Of a stretch of 64,000 nucleotides of DNA, positions 43,040 through 53,219 are shown piece after piece. Numbering within the stretch: the stretch's first letter is position 1; each line of letters begins with the position of its first letter. Under the pieces are notes generated by a model. That model saw nothing but the letters and a program-made list of their open reading frames with translations. It was not told where the DNA came from and searched no databases. Source of the DNA: Hyaloperonospora brassicae (lineage: Eukaryota; Oomycota; Peronosporomycetes; Peronosporales; Peronosporaceae); contig CANTFL010001198.1 of assembly GCA_947650285.1 (NCBI GenBank), forward strand, positions 62,001 through 126,000. Reading direction: 5' to 3'. Both the position numbers and the translations under genes were made by a program.

Positions 43040-44259
43040 GGTATCAGACGACTGAATGACAGAAAATGACTGTGGAAAGTTTGTGGTAAATTTACCTAAC
43101 GGTTATGATGGAGAATAGTCAAGGATCGATGATTGGCCGATCGTGATTCGCGATCAAGAGCTTGGATCACATCGTTACAAAAGCCGGATCGATCAAGGGG
43201 TGAACATCAACTGGAATATTGGATAGCTAACGACAATGGAAAATAGGTGAATATGGAAACAAGCTGGAGGAGTAAATCTTCAACACCATCAAACATGCGA
43301 GGTCTCAAACGTAACGGCGATTAGACGGTGGATGCCCGATCAGAGACTCGAGAGATTGATCACGATCCACCCTAGGTGTGTAATGCTTGGTTGTGTGGAC
43401 ACCTAATTGGTGTGGATCACATACCGCGATACCACTACATACCTCGATCCACTATCCGAGCGATCCACCATTTACCGACCCACTATGGAGCGATCCGCTA
43501 TGGAGTGATCCACTACCTAGCGATCCGCTACGGAGCGATCCACTAAGGAGTGATCCACTACCTAGAGATTCGCTACGGAGCGATCCGCCCCCCGAGTATC
43601 TGCTGTGGACCACATGATGCTAGAGGTGAATGACATAGACATGGTATACGCAACAGAGATCTAGCGAGCAGATAGGCATAGTCATAGGATTTGGATTTGG
43701 TTGGTTGGCATTAGACAGAATTGAATTTGCAACAAAAGACACGCGCAGACTTCTCCCGGGCAGGGAATTTGGCCTCCCGTTGAATAGAGAGTCACCCGCG
43801 TCTTTACAAAATTTGCTTTTGGATTGTTTGTCCAGGCGGAACATCGGTTCTCACCCCCCTAACTGCAATAGGACGCAGGGAACCTAACGGTTCAGATTCA
43901 AGATCGCGAGACGGCTCAAGTGGTCAGAGGCTCGCGGATCAAGCATCAACTTTAGATACAGGCGACTCTGGGAGAGCGCCCAAGTGTACTTGCAATCGAG
44001 TGAAGAATTTCCACTCGATCCACCCCACGTTTGACCGGGTGAAGAATTTCCACCCGATAAACCCCCTATCCCTAGAACGGTCGAGCTCAGCTTCAACTCA
44101 AGTCCACCAAGAAGAGCGCAACCCACTCCACCGACGGGTACACAAGGTGAGCAAGAAGACACAGAGCACGGAATCGGGGTACCCTCTCCATTAGTCGGTC
44201 GTCTGTAAGTCAGTTGAGAGTCGTGGTCACAAGAAATTTGTGGTCACAACTCCACCACA
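43040..44259 (-). repeat. Right arm of the 4.1-kb inverted repeat
   Basis: Mirror of 40131-41418. It ends AACTCCACCACA at 44259. Its inner edge begins TGGTATCAGACGACTGAATG, which matches the tRNA-iMet-type primer binding site TGGTATCAGA used by many LTR retroelements. The arm is about 70 bp shorter than the left one, mainly in the minisatellite. No target duplication is seen across the outer ends (left flank GTTTG, right flank TCCGC). Confidence 0.9.
43437..43590 (-). repeat. 15-bp minisatellite in right arm
   Basis: Reverse-complement counterpart of 40806-41030 with about nine or ten units. It lacks one block of roughly five units (about 75 bp) present in the left arm. Confidence 0.88.
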
Positions 44260-45102
44260 TCCGCTTGTCCTCTTGGATGCAAATCTGTCTGGTCATCATA
44301 CGTTCCATGCACGTCCTTCGCGGAGCTCCTTCCGTGGGCTGGCTCATAGTTGACGACAGCAGCAGCACGTGGTGAGCGCTCTGGAGATGCACCGCGTCCC
44401 GGAGATGCCCTTGTTTGGTCGGCCGTGGTCGGCTTGCTTTCATGTCTTTTGGAGAAGCCGTTTGGCTCCTATCCTGTACAAAAGGAATTACTTGAGATGT
44501 TAAAGGTGGAATTGATTATATCATTCTTTTCTCTTATCTGTCGATCTGCTTGCGCTAGCTAGCTGTGTTCTCTTTCCAACAACCATTTTCTAGCGTCGCC
44601 TACGACTGTTCACTACACAGATTCGCTGCCTCCTATGCGTCGCCTTGTGCTACCGAAAAGACGCGACCTTTCGCGTCCTCTAGATACTCCTACATAGCAA
44701 CCTACGCAATTCGCAACCTGGCCACATATGCAACTTTTAAAACAAAGGGTATCAGCAAAACGTACAAGCCCGCTCAGCGACATGGTGTCGGCGATCTCAT
44801 CGAGTAGGGAGATAGTGGGTGCTCACCGTCTTTTGTTGTAGCGCGCAACTGGGTCTTTCGTTGTAACTTTCTGACTTTGCGCGACGCACGATCGTCGTGG
44901 GATGCTGTACAAACAGCTTATCGCACAATTTGCAGTCGATCCACGCCGCTTTCAGTCGACTGACATGTCACTATGAGGCTGAGGGCCATAAAATCTCGGC
45001 GCAGTACCGTCAAAGACACGCTCTTCTTTTTGTCGCCCACAGTTCGACGACAAGATATCTCGAGGGGAGGAGAGAGAAGAAGCCAACGACCGCAGAGCGA
45101 AC
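44260..45102. other. Region upstream of PSMA5
   Basis: About 840 bases from the right end of the inverted repeat to the proteasome gene. The left half may be transposon debris (minus-strand MMTRQICIQEDKRM stretch near 44300). The right half should hold the PSMA5 promoter. No gene recognised. Confidence 0.45.
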
Positions 45103-46143
45103 ATGTTCCAGACAAAGTGCGTGCACGTGCGTCTTACTGCGCCCCCAGAGACCTTCTCCACTAACACCTCTGGCTCCGTCTCTTGCACACAGCACCGAGT
45201 ATGACCGCGGCGTCAACACATTCTCACCAGAGGGGCGACTTTTCCAAGTCGAGTACGCCATTGAGGCCATCAAAGTGCGTCAAATGTCTCTCTCTGTCTC
45301 TTTGTCAAATGGCTACATATGGAGCTCTGCTCACATTCTTCTGCTTTTTGCTCGTCGTGTGCCGTAGATGGGAACGACAGCTATCGGTATCCGCTGCAAG
45401 GAAGGGGTGGTGCTCGCTGTGGAAAAGCGACTGACGTCACCGCTGCTGGAGCCGAGCAGGTTCGTGACTCGTCGACTGCAGATCAGTCGCTGTTGCCGTC
45501 GATGAGGCAAATCGCTGCACAGATGTTTGTCGTTGTGCAAAACGGGGTCTAAATGTGCTCGTTGTCTGTCGCAATGGAATGGGTCTGTGTGGACAGTATT
45601 GAGAAGATTATGGAAGTCGACCGTCACGTGGGTGCTGCCATGAGCGGCATCACTGCCGACGCACAGACGCTGATCGATCACGCACGCGTCGAAGCCACTA
45701 ACCACTGGTTCTCGTACAACGAGCCGGTGCGGGTGCAGGCGCTGACGCAGTCCATTTGTGACTTGGCCTTGAGCTTCGGAGAAGGCTCAGACGAGAACAA
45801 CCACAAACAGAAGATGAGCCGTCCGTTCGGTGTGGCGCTGCTGCTCGCTGGCGTGGACGAGTCGGGCCCGCAGTTGTTCTTCTCGGAACCCTCAGGCACA
45901 TACTGGCCCGTGAAGGCCCATGCCATCGGCTCTGGAGCGGAAGGTGCTTTCAACAACCTCAAGGAAGGCTATACGGAGGAGCTGACGTTGCAGGACGCCG
46001 AGACACTTGCCATCGGCGCTCTAAAGCAGCACATGGAGGAGAAGCTCACTAGCATCAACGTGGAACTGGCGATCGTCACGCGCGAACAGGGCTTCCACGT
46101 ATGCACTGCGGAAGAGCTAGAAGTCGTAATCAACCGGCTGTAG
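45103..46143 (+). CDS. PSMA5: 20S proteasome subunit alpha type-5
   Basis: Structural alpha-ring subunit of the 20S core particle, in cytosol and nucleus. Exons 45103-45116, 45193-45274, 45368-45459 and 45597-46143; introns of 76, 93 and 137 bp keep frame, giving 244 aa (human 241). The tiny first exon encodes MFQT plus a split codon, joining to [27 protein letters not shown], the conserved alpha5 N-terminus with the alpha-subunit signature. Later blocks are [53 protein letters not shown] and [10 protein letters not shown]. It lacks an N-terminal catalytic threonine, as expected of alpha subunits. Convergent with the uridine kinase gene. Confidence 0.95.
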
Positions 46144-46584
46144 GATGTGAGCGTCGGCGGATTTCGAACTCGCCGCACACATTGTGCATTGCCAGCAGTT
46201 AACAGAAAAGAGAGCGCCGGCCGCGTACCTCACTTGCACTCTTTTCGCCGTGCTGTTCTAGTAGGCTTCTCAGCACATCAACAGCAACTATTTTGCAGCT
46301 GCAAGCGCACTTGAGCTGTAGTGGACGGCTTTCTGACACATGCAGCCACGACATCGCTGCGCTAAAGCAATGAGCATCAACGGTCAAAACGATCAAAAGG
46401 CGCAGAAACATGGATACTCACTAGAGACGATATTCACCTGGCGCTGCTTCGAGTCATCACTCGTGGTACACCATATTCACACGAACGGACTTGTCGCTCG
46501 TCCAAAAGTTGTCAGAAACATCAAACGCGCTCGTACCTACCTACCTACCTACCTACCTGCCTACCCACATGACGCGTCTCACTA
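46144..46584. other. Convergent intergenic region with (TACC)n
   Basis: About 440 bases between the stops of PSMA5 and the uridine kinase gene. A short ACCTACCT microsatellite lies near 46533-46563. Nothing else recognised. Confidence 0.55.
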
Positions 46585-47532
46585 TCAGATGCGCTCGACT
46601 TCTTTCTCATCTGCAATGGAGTCAGACCGCTCGCTACCAGATCGGCTACTGCCTAATGAGCTTTGGCCAGCAGTGAAGCTGTGGAGCTTGGAAATGATCA
46701 TGTCGAGAGCAACCGAATTGACGCCGTGTGGGATGATGATGTCCGCGACCCGCTTCGACTGCTCCACAAACATCATGTGCATGGGCCGCACGGTCTTCAT
46801 GTACTGATCCATCACCGACGCAGCCGTGCGACCGCGTTCGTTCATATCGCGATACATACGACGCACGAGCCGAATGTCCGCAGCTGTTTCAACGAAGATC
46901 TTGATGTCCATGAGGTCAGCGAGCGCCTGGTCGGCAAAGATCAAAATGCCTTCAACGAGCACGACGCTGTTGGGCTTCATGCACACCGTCGCTTTGCAGC
47001 GCGAGTGGGTGCTAAAATCATACACGGGCACGTCCACGATCTTGCCAGCGCGCAGCTGTCTCAAGTGTGCAATCATAAGGTCCGTCTCGAGTGCGTCGGG
47101 GTGGTCAAAGTTGTGCTTTGCACGCTGTTCCATCGTGAGGTGGGCCAAGTCCTTGTAGTAGTAGTCGTGCGAGAGGTACGACACGCGGTCGGCGCCAAAC
47201 TCGCCCATGATGGCCCGCGAGAGCGTCGTCTTACCCGAGCCAGAGCCTCCACACACGCCCACGACGAGTATCTGGTTACCCTCTTCGTTCAGCACTTGAC
47301 GAGAGCGTCCGGGTCCGAAACTGCAGCAGCTGCTGCTGCTGACATCTTCCGTTGACTTGTTGATGTACACAATGTCCTTGACGAGCTCCAGTTCGCTCTG
47401 GGAAATCACAAGCGGCTGCTGCGGCGCAAACTTCTGGCGCTTGCGACGCTCAGCGCGCGTGCGCGTGACGGCCATCGCCGCTATCATCGCTACGCACAGC
47501 GCAGCCACTTCGAGGACTCGAATCGGTACCAT
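46585..47532 (-). CDS. Uridine kinase with N-terminal membrane anchor
   Basis: Phosphorylates uridine/cytidine in the pyrimidine salvage pathway. Single exon, ATG at 47532, 315 aa. After a short start comes a hydrophobic helix (about residues 6-22, VLEVAALCVAMIAAMAV) and an Arg/Lys-rich stretch (RTRAERRKRQK), a type III/signal-anchor arrangement. The kinase domain spans about residues 85-290: Walker A GVCGGSGSGKTT, SHDYYYKDL, NFDHPDALE, PVYDFSTHSR, VEGILIF and RRMYRDMNERGR. The phosphoribosyltransferase domain found in UCK-like fusions is absent. The C-terminus is Ser-rich. Membrane attachment is predicted from sequence only. Confidence 0.88.
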   Translation of the reverse strand: MVPIRVLEVAALCVAMIAAMAVTRTRAERRKRQKFAPQQPLVISQSELELVKDIVYINKSTEDVSSSSCCSFGPGRSRQVLNEEGNQILVVGVCGGSGSGKTTLSRAIMGEFGADRVSYLSHDYYYKDLAHLTMEQRAKHNFDHPDALETDLMIAHLRQLRAGKIVDVPVYDFSTHSRCKATVCMKPNSVVLVEGILIFADQALADLMDIKIFVETAADIRLVRRMYRDMNERGRTAASVMDQYMKTVRPMHMMFVEQSKRVADIIIPHGVNSVALDMIISKLHSFTAGQSSLGSSRSGSERSDSIADEKEVERI

Positions 47533-47876
47533 CGGAAGAGCCGCTGCGGGGCGGCGGCTAATGGCGAAATGACGTGCGTAGAATAGAGTCCGACTGAACG
47601 TTTTCCACCAATCGAGAGACAGAACAACACGACTGGACGATCACGATGGTGGCTGCGGTGCCTGTTCGGGGTGGAAGAGCCAGAAAGTAGGGGATACCAA
47701 ACGTGAAGTGACAATGAGCCAATGAGCCAATGAGCTGCCAACCGCTTACTTCAACTGACGTAACATGTACCCACATCCATGTTGCGGCTAGGCATTAGAT
47801 CGATTCCTGCATCGCAATAGCGTCAACAGCTCCTCCGGTGCCAGGTGCCAACAGTGTATTTGTTCTCTACAAGCGC
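47533..47876. other. Intergenic, uridine kinase promoter
   Basis: About 340 bases between the NPL4 stop (47877) and the uridine kinase start (47532), both minus strand. It contains a short GAGCCAAT direct repeat (around 47712-47731). No gene. Confidence 0.5.
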
Positions 47877-49163
47877 TCACTGGCAGCCCGCAACTGAGTC
47901 GATAAGAATCGGGTAGCCCGAGTCCAGCGGGACGTCTGAGTCGCGCACGGCTCGGCAGATGACCGGGATGTCCGTCTGCAAATCGAGGAAATCCGACAAA
48001 AAGACCAGTAGCTGGAAGTCGCTGATGCGCTTCGCGTACGGCTCGTTGCGGTGCTTTTGCAGCTGCGCCTTCAGCGCCTCGCGGTTTCGATACGCACCTT
48101 CTCGGTTGAGTTTCGGAAACTCGCACCGCAGTGGGGACTCATGCGGAAGCACAGGCACCACGCACAGGAAAAAGTTGTTGTCCACCTCACGTGCCGGCTT
48201 GGCCTCCACGAGGGCTGTGAAGGTGCCACTTACAGCACACGCCTTCGGGTTTTTCTCGCTCTCGAGCAGCGCGCCAGCTGCAAACATCTCGACACACAGG
48301 TCGCTGACCTGAAAGGCCTCGAAAACTGCCTGCCCTTCCTTGTCCAGCGTCACCTTGAGTGTCAGAAACAACGAGCTCTTGCCACCTGCATCGGCCTGTA
48401 GCTGTGCCGCTAGTAGGATCTCGCGAGTCGAAAAGTGGAAGTCGTCGTCTTTGCGCGGAGGGTGCGAGAACACCCAGCCGACTTTTTCGTAGCCAAGGGC
48501 CTCGGCAACAGCGTCGACCTTGTCCGCGTTCGCGTCGTCAAGCACTTCAAAGCCGTACGGATTGCCCTCTTGCGGCGGCTCATAAATAAAGTCCACAGTC
48601 ACCTCCTTGGTCTCCGCATCCACAGAGCCGTAGAGCCAGCCACAGCGGGACTGCTGGAAGGCAAACTGACGCAAATAGGCCTGAAAGTCGTTGCAGCTCG
48701 CGCCGTCCAAATGCACCTTCGACACGTGCGGCTCCTTCTGCGCGCTGATCTTGAACTCAAACTGCGCGTCCAGGCGCATAAACTCGTCCAGCGTCCAGTA
48801 CATCTTCATGTCGCGCAGGGACTTCATGCCCGGCCGGAACGACTGCTTGTCAGCGCGGTCGCTGTAGGCCACCCGCGTGAGCGTACCGTCTGCGTTGATC
48901 TTAGTACCCACTGCGCCCCCCGTGCCTACCGTTTCCCCATCGTAGTCCAGGAAGAGCATGTCGCCGTGGCCCACGCAGAGCTCCCGCAGCGTCTGTGTGT
49001 TCGCAGTCTGCCGCGTCTGCTGGAGGTCGAGCGCCAGCTCCTGACGCTGCGGGTCGATCGCGTGCTGGTCGAAGATCCAGCTCTTGATGTCGGCGATCGT
49101 GGACGACGGCGTGAGGCCCGCGACGCGCCACGTCCCGTTCTTCGAGCGCACCCGCACGAGCAT
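47877..49163 (-). CDS. NPL4: NPL4, CDC48/p97 ubiquitin cofactor (plant type)
   Basis: With UFD1, NPL4 brings ubiquitylated substrates to the Cdc48/p97 unfoldase in ERAD and related pathways. Single exon, ATG 49163, 428 aa. Residues 1-80 form a UBX-like ubiquitin fold (MLVRVRSKNGTWRV ... VGHGDMLFLDYDG). The MPN-like NPL4 core follows from about 125 (DGASCNDFQAYLRQF, CGWLYGSVDAE, FIYEPPQEGNPYGFE, LGYEKVGWVFSHPP, STREILLAAQLQA) and the C-terminal block has RISDFQLLVFLSDFLD. The cysteine-rich NPL4 zinc finger and the C-terminal NZF finger of animal NPL4 are absent, as in plant homologues. Confidence 0.92.
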   Translation of the reverse strand: MLVRVRSKNGTWRVAGLTPSSTIADIKSWIFDQHAIDPQRQELALDLQQTRQTANTQTLRELCVGHGDMLFLDYDGETVGTGGAVGTKINADGTLTRVAYSDRADKQSFRPGMKSLRDMKMYWTLDEFMRLDAQFEFKISAQKEPHVSKVHLDGASCNDFQAYLRQFAFQQSRCGWLYGSVDAETKEVTVDFIYEPPQEGNPYGFEVLDDANADKVDAVAEALGYEKVGWVFSHPPRKDDDFHFSTREILLAAQLQADAGGKSSLFLTLKVTLDKEGQAVFEAFQVSDLCVEMFAAGALLESEKNPKACAVSGTFTALVEAKPAREVDNNFFLCVVPVLPHESPLRCEFPKLNREGAYRNREALKAQLQKHRNEPYAKRISDFQLLVFLSDFLDLQTDIPVICRAVRDSDVPLDSGYPILIDSVAGCQ

Positions 49164-49595
49164 TTACGACAGTCGATCCGCTCGTGAGGTCGTGTGTCTG
49201 GCAAAAGGAGAGATGTCGATCTCGATTCGTACGTAAGCGAAGACCGCATTCCCATCAAGTTGAAGTGGAAAACGTAGTGACGTACGTGGCAAAGGATGAA
49301 GCATTTCGTGATCAATTTAGACGCCGCCCTCGCTCTCGTGTGTACCCATTGCCTACATCTTCAGCCCGAGCTATAGCAGTCCCTCGCTCGGCTTCGCACA
49401 ACAGGCGAAGACGAAGATCGAACCGCACCGCCCCGGCAACTGGAACTGAGTAGCGCCCACGAACCAGGTACTAACCTAACAGTCTAGTAGTCTATCACAC
49501 TCACAATCGTCGGCAAATGGCGGTCACGACGCCGGTGTCGCAGCAGACCCTTCGAAGCCGACTTCAGGCAAGCAAGATCCAGCTATAAACTGCAC
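49164..49595. other. Intergenic, NPL4 promoter
   Basis: About 430 bases between ATAD3 stop and NPL4 start, both minus strand. No gene or repeat seen. Confidence 0.5.
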
Positions 49596-51350
49596 TTAGT
49601 CCGCCAAGATCGGCTTGATGTCGTCACGCTTGGCATTGGGGGTAGCATACTCCTTCCACGCCTCCTTTTGCATGTGCGCCGTGAGGTGGTGCTCCAGAAC
49701 TTGCATCATCATCTCCTTGTCAAACGCTGACGTTGGCGAGCTGTAGGCAGCAGCCTGGAAGGCAATCACAAGCTTCGACAGCTCGCGACCAGAAAACCCC
49801 TTTGTACGAGCAGCCAAGTCCTCAAAGTCCGAGTCCTCGATTCCCTCGACATAAATCTTCTTGGCGCGCGAGTTCTTGGGAGCACGCACGTAGTCTTCAA
49901 AGTACTGCTTCAGGATGCGCACGCGTTCATCAAAGCCCGGCAAGCGGAATTCCACCATTTCATCGATGCGATCGTTGATGGCCCAGTCAAACTGCTCTGG
50001 CTGGTTGCTCGCAAAGACAACCATGAACTTATCGCTGGCCTCACCCGTGCGGTACAGAAAAGCATTCAATGCATTGCGCATGTCTTCACTCATGACAGTG
50101 TTGCTGCGCTTCTGCAGAAATGCATCAGCTTCGTCGACAAACAACAGCAAACCACGACGACTGTGCGACGCCCAGTCAAACAGCTTGTGGATCTCCGTCA
50201 CGCCTTCTCGGCCCAACGGGGCAACATCACCGCCTGTGAGAATAGCATACTCCAGACCAGAGTGGCGGGCCAGCGCTTTGGCGAACAGCGTCTTACCCGT
50301 ACCCGGCGGGCCGTGCAACAGCAAGTGGCGGAACGGCGCACGGTTCTTTTTCGTGTTGAACGTGGACACAGCAACACTGCGCAGACGCTCGTCCAGCTTA
50401 GGCTCCAGCACGACGCCCTCCAATGCGTCTGTTGGCTTTTGCAGACGCAGCACGCGCTTGATGGACGGAATGGGATTGGCCAGCACCTGTGCAGCCGATC
50501 GCCGCGAAGTCTCACGCACGAGCGACGGCTTTCCCATACGAGCCTCAATGTACTTGCCTGCAACACCAGTTGAGACTTTGGCCGTGTAAATTCCAACAGC
50601 CAGAGCTGACAAGGAGACAACTGTGGCCGTGAGCTTCTCCTTGTCGTCGACAAAGGCCATAATGCCAGATCCGATCGTGTTGCCCGCGAGCTTGATCCCT
50701 TCCATGACCGTCTCGCGGTACTCCTTCGCACGCACACGAGCCTCTTCCAGGTGCAGATCATGATTAAGGCGCTCCTGTTTAATACGTCCCTCGGTCTCGG
50801 CCGCCACTTTGGCCATCTCAGTCCTCTGCCGCAGTTCAGCTTCATAGTCGAGCGTCTTGCGACGCGAAGCTTCTTGGCGAGCCAGAATCTCCTCCTGTTT
50901 CTTGAGCTCCTGCTCCTTCATGTACTTCTGCGCGGCCAATTGGTCCGCGTACTGCTTGCGCTTGAGCTGGTCCTGGTACTGCGCGCGCTGCTGGTGCTGG
51001 CGCGTCTCTTCCTCGAGCGTTTTGCGGCGCTCTTCGCCCTCTTTCTGCACGCGCACGATCTCATACTGTTTGTACAGCGCTTCGTTCTCCTTGATCTTCG
51101 CCTGACTCTCCATCTGCTTCGTCCGCTCCGTCTCTTTGGCCAAATTGAATGCCTCTTTCGCGTGCCGAGAGCTCTCGAGCTCCCGCGCGGCTTTGGCGGC
51201 GCGTTCTAAACCCGACGGGTCAAACGAGTAGCCATTGCCGCCGCTGCTGTTGCCTTTTGGCTGTGGAAGCGTACCCGCCGCTGGCTCTGCTGCTGCCTCT
51301 GGAGCAGGCGCTCGGCTGCGGTTAGAGCCTCCGCCGAAGCCGCTGAACAT
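49596..51350 (-). CDS. ATAD3: ATAD3-family mitochondrial AAA ATPase
   Basis: Inner-membrane AAA+ ATPase linked to nucleoid organisation, cristae and ER contacts. Single exon, ATG 51350, 584 aa. A Gly/Pro/Ala-rich start precedes a long charged coiled coil (about residues 45-215, the ATAD3 N-terminal domain), a hydrophobic segment (about 243-262), and the AAA module: Walker A HGPPGTGKT (about 343-351), Walker B LLLFVDEAD (about 400-408), sensor MVVFASNQPE, arginine-finger region AINDRIDEM and the lid GFSGRELSKL. All ATPase residues look intact. It lies divergently to the small membrane protein gene, 166 bases apart, which suggests a shared promoter. Confidence 0.94.
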   Translation of the reverse strand: MFSGFGGGSNRSRAPAPEAAAEPAAGTLPQPKGNSSGGNGYSFDPSGLERAAKAARELESSRHAKEAFNLAKETERTKQMESQAKIKENEALYKQYEIVRVQKEGEERRKTLEEETRQHQQRAQYQDQLKRKQYADQLAAQKYMKEQELKKQEEILARQEASRRKTLDYEAELRQRTEMAKVAAETEGRIKQERLNHDLHLEEARVRAKEYRETVMEGIKLAGNTIGSGIMAFVDDKEKLTATVVSLSALAVGIYTAKVSTGVAGKYIEARMGKPSLVRETSRRSAAQVLANPIPSIKRVLRLQKPTDALEGVVLEPKLDERLRSVAVSTFNTKKNRAPFRHLLLHGPPGTGKTLFAKALARHSGLEYAILTGGDVAPLGREGVTEIHKLFDWASHSRRGLLLFVDEADAFLQKRSNTVMSEDMRNALNAFLYRTGEASDKFMVVFASNQPEQFDWAINDRIDEMVEFRLPGFDERVRILKQYFEDYVRAPKNSRAKKIYVEGIEDSDFEDLAARTKGFSGRELSKLVIAFQAAAYSSPTSAFDKEMMMQVLEHHLTAHMQKEAWKEYATPNAKRDDIKPILAD

Positions 51351-51387
51351 GGGACTGGCGGCGAGTGGTCGGGGACGACGGAGGACG

Positions 51388-51408
51388 GATTGGTGGGGAA
51401 TGGACTGG
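51388..51408 (-). promoter_or_regulatory. Possible ATAD3 initiator
   Basis: On the minus strand TCCATTCCCCACCAATC resembles the oomycete Inr (TCATT-Y-Y-x-CA type with one insertion) 40-60 bases upstream of the ATAD3 ATG, within the 166-base divergent promoter. Confidence 0.3.
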
Positions 51409-51516
51409 ATGGCGCAGCTGATGGCCGTACTTAGTCGAAGACGACCATCACTCTCGAGCGCCTCGGGTCAGTCCGTTGGGTGTGTTGCGTACCCACATAT
51501 GTGCACGTGACTGGCA

Positions 51517-52071
51517 ATGGACAAACTCAAGCGGCGCGTGCACTTGACGGTCGAAGACGCCAAAGGTGCGGCGCGCGATGCGGTCAGTGAGCGTGCGAAA
51601 GACAGTGCAGCGAAAGGCGAACGAGTCGCGCGTCGCTGTGGCCGACGGGGCACATGGGCTCGCGCACCAGTTGCGGCGCCGCTTCCGCAGCCATCAGACA
51701 CGTGCCGCCCACCAGTTCCAAGCGAACGTCAAACTACTGCAACGCGTGGCCAGCGACAGTGCTAGTGACTTGACGCGTCGTGTGCAGAAAACGGCAGTGG
51801 AGGCCACTGGCGCTGCTCACGATCGCGTCCGCTCTTCCGTCTCGGAGAGCACTGCAAAGCTGAAGCGCATGTCGTCGTCAGTGGTGGAGGTCGTGGACGC
51901 CCGTGCGAGGGCTCGTCGCGTCCGGAACAAGCTCGTGCTGTTCGGTTGTGTCGGCATTTTCCTCTACGGCTTTGGCTCGGCTTTGCCTCATGCTGCAGCG
52001 AAGTACGCGCTAGAACGGGCGAAGATCGAGGGAGAGAGCACAGAGACGGACGTTGCTGCTGCGAATACGTG
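51517..52071 (+). CDS. Small hypothetical protein with C-terminal membrane helix
   Basis: Not recognised. I model two exons, 51517-51582 and 51671-52071 (intron 88 bp, GTCAGT donor, CACCAG acceptor), giving about 154 aa; unspliced, the first frame stops at 51765 and the second has no ATG start. The protein is basic and helical, with many Arg/Ala and Ser, evenly spaced repeats resembling amphipathic helices (HDRVRSSVSESTAKL), and one strong hydrophobic helix near the C-terminus (LVLFGCVGIFLYGFGSAL) before a short acidic tail. This topology suits a tail-anchored or mitochondrial membrane protein. Divergent from ATAD3. The intron is the uncertain part. Confidence 0.55.
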
Positions 52072-52976
52072 AGGCGGGTACGCGACCAGCAGCAGAGCGA
52101 CCGGTGCGAAGTGGTGTGCATTTAGCTGCAAGTGGAAGAAAGTAGTTGCGCTCTTCCGTTAGAATGGTCCGCTTGTGTTGGATTCTCGCTGTCGGTGTAG
52201 AACGCAGCACCAAACGAGGCTTCGTCGTTGAAGTCCTCATTTTCTTCGCGCGCGACTGGCAGTAGTTGGAAGAGGACGTTTTCTTGTAGCTCCTTGCGTC
52301 TGTCACTTGACCATTTCCATCTCGATCGAGAGGCTTCAGGTGGCTTTGGCTTTCTTTGCTGTAAGTACTTGTTGCGCCTGTAGTGTCCTTATGTGCGTTA
52401 GCTACATGTGGGGTCAATTCTTTCGAGCGCTGGGTTGCGCCCAAACACCATATGAGTTTCTCTGATGCGCCCGCATAAGCCTCTTTCGAAATTTGGCATT
52501 TCATGCAATGGACAACGATGCTTTTATCATCAGGTCTGGGTAAGCTTATCAAGTACACAAGTCTGCGATTCCATCTCGTTTACATGCACCTAATTTTTCA
52601 TTAAGTCGTGTGCCAACTTTATAATTGTCGCGTGAGTAGCAGCTATTGCTGTGTGCTTGTCGGGTTTCTTTGACTCGTGCATGTGCCGACAATTGTTTTT
52701 CTAACGGGAGCCCGTCGCATGGTAGATGACACCACGTTGGATCAATTTAAATATTATCACAACTGATGCATTGTGCAATATTTACCATGCGAAATAATTC
52801 TTAATAAAATGTATTCTTTGCAGGTAATATTTTGTAGCGCTCCGCTTATTAATTTATAAAGGCCATTATATCAACCAAATTATCCACCGGTCGCTGACAG
52901 GCGGACGCGATGGAGGGTGGGCGAATGGCCGATACATGTTTGTGGTCAGCTGTACATATGGAACGGCCAGTGTGTG
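52072..52976. other. Intergenic, no gene accepted
   Basis: About 900 bases, increasingly AT-rich to the right. A minus-strand frame at 52558-52010 is open but starts with GTG and overlaps the 3' end of the small membrane protein gene. Nothing recognised with confidence. Confidence 0.4.
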
Positions 52977-53116
<140 letters not shown>

Positions 53117-53214
53117 CTTGAGGTATATTCGGGTATGCGTACAACGCACTATATCTGGCTTTGTTGCCACTCTTTGGCGATTTCTAACCATATTATCCCT
53201 GCGCTATGTCGACC

Positions 53215-53219
53215 CACGT
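53215..53219. repeat. Target site duplication CACGT (left)
   Basis: Identical to 61247-61251 at the other end of the gypsy element. Confidence 0.85.

Noticed and set aside
43884..44162. 92-codon ORF (SSCSPCVPVGGVGC...) present in both palindrome arms
   Set aside because: Appears twice only because the arms are copies; the frame is Gly/Ser/Leu-rich without domain features, and the opposite strand of the same segment is also open.
52010..52558. 174-codon minus-strand frame with a Cys-x2-Cys ... His pattern
   Set aside because: It starts at GTG, overlaps the end of the small membrane protein gene, and the finger-like spacing is loose. Possible old transposon debris, not a gene.
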